Assembly: GCA_963618065.1 (NCBI GenBank)
Contig: CAVERH010000056.1
Location: forward strand, 1 to 19,313
Direction: 5' to 3'
DNA from: Suilimivivens sp963618065
GTDB lineage: Bacteria > Bacillota > Clostridia > Lachnospirales > Lachnospiraceae
DNA length: 19,313 nucleotides
Shown here: in pieces, positions 1 to 5,459 of the stretch
How positions within the stretch are numbered: position 1 is the first letter of the stretch
Layout of the letters: every line of letters begins with the position of its first letter
Program-made: the position numbers and the translations under genes
Notes under the pieces: model-generated
What the model was told of the DNA's origin: nothing
The model's input: the letters and a program-made list of their open reading frames with translations, nothing else
Databases searched by the model: none

Positions 1-1
1 T

Positions 2-976
2 AAAAACAAAAAAATTGATTATTATTTTCAAACGAAGGACTTTGTATCAACTCCAGAAGACATGATCGTATTAATTGGAAATTCTTCTGTTTGGATACAA
101 AACACGTTAAATAAAATACAATCCAAACATTCTGCACATATTATTCTAATCAGCAATACTCCTTACAAATCTTTCATAATTAACATTTGTACAGATTTTT
201 CAAAATCAATGATGGATATTCTTTCTTACCTGCAAAATGATTGCAAAAAGAAAAGTATTGCTTTATACGGAATCAATATGTCCTCTTCTACAGATCTGCA
301 GAAATTACAAGGATTTACATCAGAGGAACATATTTATTACAGCAACTGTGATTTATTATTATGTTTTAATGAATTTTATAAAAATATTGATCTTTATGAT
401 GCCGTAATATGTGCAAATGATTATGCTGCGATTTCTTTATTACAAAATTTAAAACAAATTGCACCTTCGCAGGTTAAACGACTTTTCGTTATTAGTTTTT
501 CCAATTTATATATTACACAGATTTACAAGCCTTCCATTACTTCTGTTTCCCTGAATTACTATGAATATGGAAAAATTGCAATTAATTTATACCGGATGAT
601 ATTAAAAAATCCAGAAATTTTGACAGGTACATTGAATGTTAAAAGCATTATTATACCTCGGGAAACTACCAGAAATATACCTTTTAGTAAATTAAATTAT
701 AAGAATCAATTTGAAAGTTCTGAAAATATGGATTTTTATAAAGATAAGGAGATTTTTGATCTTCTTATCTTAGAAAAACTATTCTTAACAATGAACAGTA
801 TTGATATTAATATCATAAAATTGCTAAATAATGGACTTTCTTATGAACAGATCTCGCAGGAATTATTTATTTCCGTAAATGGTATTAAATATCGTTTAAA
901 TAAACTTCTCAATGCCTGTAATGTAAAAGACAGAAAAGAATTACTAAACATTTATAAAAAATACTTTTCAGATTAA
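2..976 (+). CDS. LacI-type sensor domain protein with C-terminal HTH (5' partial)
   Basis: The reading frame is open from the first bases of the window through 976; the first ATG is at 62, but the 20 codons before it are also open and there is no clear ribosome-binding site, so the gene very probably starts upstream and is 5'-partial. Most of the visible protein resembles the C-terminal lobe of a LacI/periplasmic-binding sensor: a DAVICANDYAA segment, then an ITSVSLNYYEYGKIA segment and a VKSIIIPRETT segment, which match typical LacI-family spacing. The last ~55 residues (IIKLLNNGLSYEQISQELFIS and the region to the end) look like a LuxR/GerE-type helix-turn-helix. LacI proteins normally carry the HTH at the N-terminus, so the order is inverted. 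The gene is visibly AT-richer than its neighbours, which may indicate transfer. Ligand and targets cannot be told. It is likely a cytoplasmic transcription regulator. Confidence 0.75.
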   Translation, partial: KNKKIDYYFQTKDFVSTPEDMIVLIGNSSVWIQNTLNKIQSKHSAHIILISNTPYKSFIINICTDFSKSMMDILSYLQNDCKKKSIALYGINMSSSTDLQKLQGFTSEEHIYYSNCDLLLCFNEFYKNIDLYDAVICANDYAAISLLQNLKQIAPSQVKRLFVISFSNLYITQIYKPSITSVSLNYYEYGKIAINLYRMILKNPEILTGTLNVKSIIIPRETTRNIPFSKLNYKNQFESSENMDFYKDKEIFDLLILEKLFLTMNSIDINIIKLLNNGLSYEQISQELFISVNGIKYRLNKLLNACNVKDRKELLNIYKKYFSD

Positions 977-1050
977 TTATAAAGTGTTATACAATGCTAC
1001 AATAAATACGATAGTTACGATAAATAAACGCTGCAAGAGCACTACCACAT

Positions 1051-1088
1051 GGAAACCGGCTGTCTGAATCATCAGACAGCCGGTTTCC
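1051..1088. terminator. Strong hairpin between convergent genes
   Basis: A perfect 17-bp stem (1051-1067 pairing with 1072-1088) closes on a 4-nt ATCA loop. It lies between the 3' ends of the plus-strand regulator and the minus-strand flavodoxin. The T-tract is poor on both sides (CCTTAGGTTT on +), so terminator function is inferred from position and stem strength. It could serve both convergent transcripts. Confidence 0.7.
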
Positions 1089-1131
1089 TTAGGTTTATGA
1101 TTTTATTAAGAGTATTAAGAATATGACTAAT

Positions 1132-1563
1132 TTATAATGCGGCAAGCTGCTTGCCAAGTGCCTTGCAGTTACTTACTGCTTCATCGTCCGGAGCTTCCTG
1201 GCAGATTACGCCTTCGCCGCCAACAACAGTTGCACCGGCGCCGTTCATACGGTCTACCCAGTCACGCATCCATTCACCATCGCCCCATCCATAGGAGCCG
1301 AACAAACCGATTTTCTTTCCTGCTGCAAAGGTTTCAACCTCGGCAACAAAGGGTTCCATTTCACTTTCCTCTAAAACCTCAGCTCCCATTGCAGGACATC
1401 CTAATGCAAATACCGGCTGATCCTTTAAAACATCAGCACTGACGCTTCCTACATAAGTTACTTCCGCTTCCTTACCGCCTTCGCGGATTCCTTCTGCAAC
1501 AGCCTCTGCCATTGCCTGGGTATTACCACCCTGTGTCCAGAAAATTACATATATCTTATCCAT
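1132..1563 (-). CDS. Flavodoxin (short-chain, clostridial type)
   Basis: This is a 143-residue FMN-binding electron carrier of the cytoplasm, expected to replace ferredoxin when iron is scarce. The phosphate-binding loop TQGGNT is at residues 10-15 after the first beta strand. CPAMGAEVLEESE (about 56-68) and GSYGWGDGEWMRDW (about 89-102) closely match the isoalloxazine-contacting loops of Clostridium flavodoxins, and the length is normal for the short-chain class. AAAGGAA lies a suitable distance before the ATG at 1563. It sits 87 bp downstream of the DUF3793 gene on the same strand, with no clear promoter between, so the two are probably co-transcribed from the promoter at 2351-2379, whose operators look metal-responsive. 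Family assignment is secure; physiological role is inferred. Confidence 0.95.
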   Translation of the reverse strand: MDKIYVIFWTQGGNTQAMAEAVAEGIREGGKEAEVTYVGSVSADVLKDQPVFALGCPAMGAEVLEESEMEPFVAEVETFAAGKKIGLFGSYGWGDGEWMRDWVDRMNGAGATVVGGEGVICQEAPDDEAVSNCKALGKQLAAL

Positions 1564-1650
1564 AATTCTGATTCCTTTCTTATCATTCTTTTGATTTTTA
1601 TTATTTAAGACTGCATAATCTTAATTTCATCATTACCGTTTTGAACTTGT

Positions 1651-2244
1651 TTATGCACCCATAATGTTCACGATCTGATCCATACGGATTCCACATGACA
1701 GGAGCTGTATAAGGTTTTCTCTGGTATAATCATATTTCTGGAAAAGCTTCTGCTTTGCCTTTGAATTTTCATATACCTTCCATTCCCCGACACATAAGAA
1801 CTTCTGTCCGTTGTTCCGGATAAAGCCTTCGACATCCTCCGGTGGATAGCCAAGCAAAAATCCAATTTCATGTGGAAAAGGACGTTTCTTTTGAAGATAT
1901 TCCTGATAATGTTTCCGGAAGGTTATTAAAATTTCCTTTAATGAAGTACAGGAATAACCAAATTCTTTTAATAATTCCTTTACCTTTTCCTGATCAAGAT
2001 ACCCTTCAAGTGATCTCTTCCGGTATAAAAGTAATGCAATCGTATTTTCTTTTACTCCGAGAGGATAAATCATAATGTTGCTGTTTTTTAAGATCTTCAA
2101 AACCTGCATATAATCCTCTATGGATATCTGAAACAGATTCGATATTTTTAATCCTGCAATCAGAGGCGCACATTGAAGTGCAAGCTGGATCTCTACATTT
2201 TTAATTCCACTCTCCTGCACAATTTCCCATGTTTCTCTGCTCAA
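1651..2244 (-). CDS. DUF3793 family protein
   Basis: This 197-residue protein has the DUF3793 hallmark HEIGFLLGYPPEDVEGFI at about residues 125-142, followed by a GEWKVY stretch and a Cys/His-poor C-terminal helix pair. DUF3793 has no established biochemical function. Members are common in Clostridia and often lie beside flavodoxin or iron-transport genes, as here (established association, recalled rather than searched). The start is TTG at 2244, chosen because AGGAGG lies exactly 7 nt before it and no in-frame ATG is nearby with a Shine-Dalgarno sequence. There is no signal peptide or membrane segment, so it is cytosolic. It is the first gene of the probable two-gene operon with flavodoxin and is preceded by a ~100-nt leader with two operators and a weak hairpin, suggesting tight regulation, probably by iron or another metal. 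Confidence 0.88.
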   Translation of the reverse strand: MSRETWEIVQESGIKNVEIQLALQCAPLIAGLKISNLFQISIEDYMQVLKILKNSNIMIYPLGVKENTIALLLYRKRSLEGYLDQEKVKELLKEFGYSCTSLKEILITFRKHYQEYLQKKRPFPHEIGFLLGYPPEDVEGFIRNNGQKFLCVGEWKVYENSKAKQKLFQKYDYTRENLIQLLSCGIRMDQIVNIMGA

Positions 2245-2262
2245 GCCACTTCCTCCTTCATT

Positions 2263-2280
2263 AGTTAGATTTAACTAACT
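2263..2280. promoter_or_regulatory. Operator 1, AGTTAG-N6-CTAACT
   Basis: An 18-bp inverted repeat AGTTAGATTTAACTAACT (arms extend to 7 bp, 2262-2281) lies just upstream of the DUF3793 ribosome-binding site. The same AGTTAG-N6-CTAACT format recurs at 2327-2344. The shape resembles DtxR/IdeR/MntR-family boxes, but the regulator identity is inference. Confidence 0.65.
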
Positions 2281-2288
2281 ATACTTTT

Positions 2289-2312
2289 AAAAGAAAAGCC
2301 ATCCGGTGGCTT
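2289..2312 (-). terminator. Weak leader hairpin with T-rich tail (possible attenuator)
   Basis: On the minus strand AAGCCA-CCGGA-TGGCTT forms a 6-bp stem with a 5-nt loop, followed directly by TTCTTTT. It sits in the DUF3793 leader between the two operators. The stem is short, so it may be only a weak pause or terminator. Confidence 0.4.
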
Positions 2313-2326
2313 GTAGGATTCTTTCT

Positions 2327-2344
2327 AGTTAGTGTTAACTAACT
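2327..2344. promoter_or_regulatory. Operator 2, AGTTAG-N6-CTAACT
   Basis: AGTTAGTGTTAACTAACT matches operator 1 in both arms and spacing. It lies immediately downstream of the -10 at 2351-2356, so it would cover the transcription start, as expected of a repressor site. A further half-site GTTAG overlaps the -10 (2348-2352). The start-to-start distance to operator 1 is 64 bp, about six helical turns. Confidence 0.7.
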
Positions 2345-2350
2345 GTTGTT

Positions 2351-2379
2351 AGTATATCTTATATATTTAAATTTGTAAA
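2351..2379 (-). promoter_or_regulatory. Sigma-A promoter of DUF3793-flavodoxin operon
   Basis: On the minus strand TTTACA (2374-2379) and TATACT (2351-2356) are separated by exactly 17 bp. Both boxes match the vegetative consensus at five of six bases. The predicted start falls inside operator 2. Confidence 0.8.
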
Positions 2380-2399
2380 CCCCTTTTTTAAAAATTTTT

Positions 2400-2552
2400 G
2401 TAACTATTCAGAACTCCATTCGCAAAACCGCTGTTTCACAGCTTAAGTTTTGCGAATGTGGTTACTTCGCCATATAAAATCTGTCAAATATGCTCTGGAA
2501 TGCAAGCATTCCGACCATATTTATCAGATTTTGCATGGCTCTGAATAGTTAC
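2400..2552 (+). mobile_element. MITE-like element copy A (IS66-type ends, 8-bp duplication)
   Basis: The 153-bp element begins GTAACTATTCAGA (2400-2412) and ends with the exact reverse complement (2540-2552). It is flanked by near-identical 8-bp direct repeats, AAATTTTT (2392-2399) and AAATTTTC (2553-2560). Inside are hairpin 1 (12-bp stem 2417-2428 with 2447-2458, with an inner GCTGT/ACAGC stem) and hairpin 2 (GCCAT 2469-2473 with ATGGC 2535-2539, then AAAATCTG/CAGATTTT, AAATATG/CATATTT and a GGAATGC/GCATTCC core at 2497-2512). There is no coding capacity. A second copy is at 17323-17465. GTAA tips with 8-bp duplications are typical of IS66-family elements, so a non-autonomous IS66 derivative is the best guess. 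It separates the serine hydrolase stop codon from the DUF3793 promoter. Confidence 0.88.
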
Positions 2553-2559
2553 AAATTTT

Positions 2560-3729
2560 CTATACCAATTCGGACATCACAATATTCTTAATCTCTCGAA
2601 CCAGAATACCGGTGCGGCCTATACCCACCTGCTGTGTACCGAAGATCAGTGTGATACCATGCTGTGGTTCATTGGAAAAGAAGGTTCCAAGCCAGCCATC
2701 CCAGCCATATTCTCCCTTGGAAGAGAAGATGGAGGTTTCACTTTCATTTTCACAGACACGCATCAGATTCCCGTAAGTGTAACCGCTCATCCAGTCCCAT
2801 CCCTGATGAAGCTGTGGCATTTGTTCTCTTGTAAGACCGCCATGACGAAGAAAGCGGACTGCCTGTGCAGGCATGATTCTCTTCCCCTGATACATTCCTT
2901 CGTTCATCAGCATCTGACCGAATTTACTATAATCATCTAGGGTAGAACACAATCCTGCCCCACCGGATTCAAAGGAAGGAGCAATGTCTCTCTCATAACG
3001 AAGTCCTAAATGATTCGTCTTTACTTCCATAAGTCCCTGTGGAGTTTCCTCATATACTCTGGCAAGACGGCTTCTGTTTTCTGCCGGTACAAAAAATCCG
3101 GTTTCATTCATTTCCAAAGGATCAAAGAAATTCTTCTGTAAGAAGGTTCCGAAGCTTTCTCCGCTTACTACTTCAATTAAAGCACCCAGAATATCAGCAG
3201 AAATTCCATACATAAATTTCTCACCGGGTTCAAAGGTAAGATCAATCTTTCCCATCTTCTGTGCAAATTCTCTGGTAGTCATCGGATGATCACTGTAAAG
3301 ACGCTCATCAATTTCACGAAAAACAGCATCGCTTTGTTTTCCACCTTCGGTAGTCATATCCGGATAAGCAAGCCCGGAGGTCATATTTAATAAATCCCGT
3401 ACGGTAATTTTACGTTGTACACTTCTGCGTACTCCGTTTTCATTCACATGACCATCCTTAAATTCCGGCAGATAATCTTCAATTGCAGATGCCAGATCAA
3501 TTTTTCCCTGAGAAACAAGTAAAAGGGTCGCTGCAGCCGTTACCGGCTTGCTCTGGGAATACAGACGAAAGATCGTATCCCGGCTCATCGTGGTTTTATT
3601 TGAAATGTTCCGATAACCATAATCACAATAAATCTGTTCCTCTCCATCTTTAATTACCAATACATTTGCGCCGGAGCAGCTTCCGCTCTCTATAGAACGC
3701 TGCATGGCATCTAAAATTTTCTCTTTCAT
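2560..3729 (-). CDS. Serine hydrolase, beta-lactamase class C / S12 family
   Basis: This 389-residue protein has the penicillin-binding-protein-like fold of S12 peptidases, class C beta-lactamases and family VIII esterases. The nucleophile motif SQSK is at 58-61 (Ser58, Lys61). The second-motif tyrosine is probably Tyr174 in FMYGISADILG, in an esterase-like rather than the YxN context. GWDGWLGT at 342-349 stands where KTG/HxG occurs in lactamases and matches the WGG-type third motif of family VIII esterases. There is no signal peptide, so a cytosolic esterase or amidase is more likely than antibiotic resistance. GGTGGGG precedes the ATG at 3729. It is in the same direction as the antiporter 130 bp upstream; no good promoter or GC-rich terminator is visible in that gap. 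The last base of its TAG stop lies inside the right target duplication of MITE copy A. Substrate is unknown. Confidence 0.9.
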   Translation of the reverse strand: MKEKILDAMQRSIESGSCSGANVLVIKDGEEQIYCDYGYRNISNKTTMSRDTIFRLYSQSKPVTAAATLLLVSQGKIDLASAIEDYLPEFKDGHVNENGVRRSVQRKITVRDLLNMTSGLAYPDMTTEGGKQSDAVFREIDERLYSDHPMTTREFAQKMGKIDLTFEPGEKFMYGISADILGALIEVVSGESFGTFLQKNFFDPLEMNETGFFVPAENRSRLARVYEETPQGLMEVKTNHLGLRYERDIAPSFESGGAGLCSTLDDYSKFGQMLMNEGMYQGKRIMPAQAVRFLRHGGLTREQMPQLHQGWDWMSGYTYGNLMRVCENESETSIFSSKGEYGWDGWLGTFFSNEPQHGITLIFGTQQVGIGRTGILVREIKNIVMSELV

Positions 3730-3859
3730 ACCTTACCCCACCTTTTTCTTAATCATAACTATATAAAATTGCTCTTTTTAAATCGTTGCATTAGTTACAC
3801 TCATGCAAAATAATTACTTGATTTATTTGATTTATAAATATCTAATTTTAAAATTCTGT

Positions 3860-5050
3860 TTACGCCTGGACTTCCTCCGGTACCTTATCCTTGGAATACA
3901 GGAATTTCAATACAATCGGTGTTGCAATGGATGAAACGATAATCAGCAGAATAACCGAGGTAAAATAAACCGGCTCCAGTAATCCTGCGGACAATCCCTT
4001 TTGTGCCACAATTAATGCAACCTCGCCTCTTGTCATCATTCCAACGCCAATTTTAACGGAATCATGCCAGCTAAATTTACATGCCTTTGCCATTAATCCA
4101 CAACCAACAATCTTACCAACTAATCCTACAATCACAAAACCGATCGAGAATAAAAGAATGCCCACCGTAATATTATCAATATTGGTCTTTAATCCGATAC
4201 TTGCAAAGAAAATTGGACCAAACAGCATATAGGAATTAATGTCAACCTTGCTTTCAATATAACTGGAATCATCAATCGAACAGAGAATAATACCAGCTAC
4301 ATAAGCACCGGTAATATCCGCAATTCCAAAATATTTCTCTGCCACATAAGAAAGAATGAAGCAGTAAGCCAGTCCGGCAATCGGAATACGTCTGGTATGT
4401 GGATATCTTTTATCCACCCATTTGAAAATCTTGTAAGAAATAAATCCAACACCAACTGCAAGTACAAAGAATAAAATCGTGCTGATAATTACCGAAGATA
4501 CAGAAGATTCCGGATTTTTGAATCCAATAACAAAGGTTAAAACAATAATTCCAATGACATCATCAATAATGGCAGCACTTAATATGGTGGTACCTACTTT
4601 TCCCTTCAGCTTTCCCATATCCTTCAGAGCCTGAACCGTGATACTTACGGAAGTTGCGGTCAGAATCGTACCTACAAATACGGCCTTATAAAATTCTTCG
4701 GATCCCCACGGTGCGAATCCATAAAACGCCATATAAAAAACAGCACCGCATATTAAAGGAATAAATACACCGGCACAGGCAATCAAAAATGCCACCGGAC
4801 CTGTTTTCAATAATTCCTTTAAGTCTGTTTCCAGACCTGCGGAAAACATCAGTAAAATAACACCGACTTCTGCCATTTGCATAAGAAAATCGGTCTGACT
4901 GACAAATCCCAGTACACAGGGACCGATTAAAAGTCCTGCAATAATCTGTCCTACAACCTGTGGTGCATGAAGCTTTCTCGCAATAATTCCGCAAACCTTG
5001 GCAGCAATAATAATAATTGCCAGATCCTTCAATACCAGATACGTTTCCAT
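3860..5050 (-). CDS. Cation:proton antiporter, CPA2 (NapA/KefB-like) membrane domain
   Basis: This is an integral membrane protein of 396 residues with about 12-13 hydrophobic segments and no C-terminal RCK/TrkA domain. The ion-binding core is visible: ATSVSITV (about 132-139) and the paired aspartates in AAIIDDVIG (Asp163-Asp164), as in electrogenic NapA-type Na+/H+ exchangers; FFASIGL and MMTRGEVALIVAQ fit the later transmembrane helices. It should exchange Na+ or K+ for H+ across the cell membrane. The start is placed at ATG 5050 because GGGAG lies 8 nt before it; TTG at 5056 would leave only 2 nt. It follows the Cys-rich gene by 36 bp and is probably co-transcribed with it. Transport specificity cannot be decided from the sequence. 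Confidence 0.92.
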   Translation of the reverse strand: METYLVLKDLAIIIIAAKVCGIIARKLHAPQVVGQIIAGLLIGPCVLGFVSQTDFLMQMAEVGVILLMFSAGLETDLKELLKTGPVAFLIACAGVFIPLICGAVFYMAFYGFAPWGSEEFYKAVFVGTILTATSVSITVQALKDMGKLKGKVGTTILSAAIIDDVIGIIVLTFVIGFKNPESSVSSVIISTILFFVLAVGVGFISYKIFKWVDKRYPHTRRIPIAGLAYCFILSYVAEKYFGIADITGAYVAGIILCSIDDSSYIESKVDINSYMLFGPIFFASIGLKTNIDNITVGILLFSIGFVIVGLVGKIVGCGLMAKACKFSWHDSVKIGVGMMTRGEVALIVAQKGLSAGLLEPVYFTSVILLIIVSSIATPIVLKFLYSKDKVPEEVQA

Positions 5051-5086
5051 TCTCAATACTCCCTCTCGCTTGTAATCAATATGTGC

Positions 5087-5374
5087 CTACGTTTCAGGTC
5101 CATATCCTTCTTCTTCTGCCCTTACCTTACATCCGTTTTTATAGGATCCGATCTGACAGATTTCTGCCTGTTTGCTTTCCATACAGAATTTACAGGAAGG
5201 ACAGGCCTTTTCTTCACCGGCAAAATCTCTTGGTACACCTTCATTATTCTCATTATGTCTGCAATCATAACACCAACAGCTGCTACATTCAACAAATTGT
5301 GGAAATTCTTCTAAAAAATGTGTTTCGTAAAGAAGATCTAAGAAATCCAATTGTCCTTCAATTTGCTTTTTCAA
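5087..5374 (-). CDS. Small nine-cysteine protein, probable metal binding, unknown function
   Basis: I do not recognise the family. The 95-residue protein has an acidic, helix-prone N-terminus (about 1-28) and then nine cysteines: C30-x2-C33-x-C35-x2-C38 (ECSSCWCYDC), C58-x2-C61-x2-C64 (ACPSCKFC), C73 and C82. Such clustering suggests a zinc or iron-sulfur site; no other catalytic motif is seen. There is no signal peptide, so the cysteines are probably cytosolic and reduced. The start is TTG at 5374, supported by GGAGG 6 nt upstream. It lies after the gyrA hairpin and 36 bp before the antiporter, so it heads a probable operon with it. No clear own promoter is visible in the 85-bp gap after gyrA; read-through from gyrA is possible. 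It is real by ribosome-binding site, spacing and cysteine pattern, but function is open. Confidence 0.8.
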   Translation of the reverse strand: MKKQIEGQLDFLDLLYETHFLEEFPQFVECSSCWCYDCRHNENNEGVPRDFAGEEKACPSCKFCMESKQAEICQIGSYKNGCKVRAEEEGYGPET

Positions 5375-5392
5375 TGATAACCTCCATTTACA

Positions 5393-5420
5393 AAATCCCC
5401 ACCACTACGGATGGGGATTT
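5393..5420 (-). terminator. gyrA downstream hairpin
   Basis: An inverted repeat AAATCCCC (5393-5400) / GGGGATTT (5413-5420) can extend inward by CC/GG pairs with a single bulge. On the minus strand it is followed by only a short T-run (GATTTTG). It lies 40 bp after the gyrA stop and 19 bp before the next gene, so it may be a leaky terminator. The small overhang makes the call moderate. Confidence 0.55.
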
Positions 5421-5459
5421 ATTCCAATATCTTAAGTTATTTTGATGAATCCGATCCGT

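Noticed and set aside
1011..1018. ATAGTTAC, resembling the right tip of the MITE
   Set aside because: Only eight bases match, no partner end or hairpin is nearby, and chance occurrence in AT-rich DNA is likely.
1137..1442. Open frame of 101 residues on + opposite flavodoxin
   Set aside because: It lies entirely antisense to a clear flavodoxin gene, has an Arg/Pro/His-rich low-complexity product and no ribosome-binding site.
2397..2555. Extending the copy A inverted ends outward to TTTGTAAC
   Set aside because: The extra TTT/AAA comes from the AT-rich target duplication; copy B shows the true end is GTAAC.
4967..5445. Two overlapping plus-strand frames opposite the antiporter start and the Cys-rich gene
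   Set aside because: They overlap two minus-strand genes with good ribosome-binding sites, and their products show no recognisable domain.
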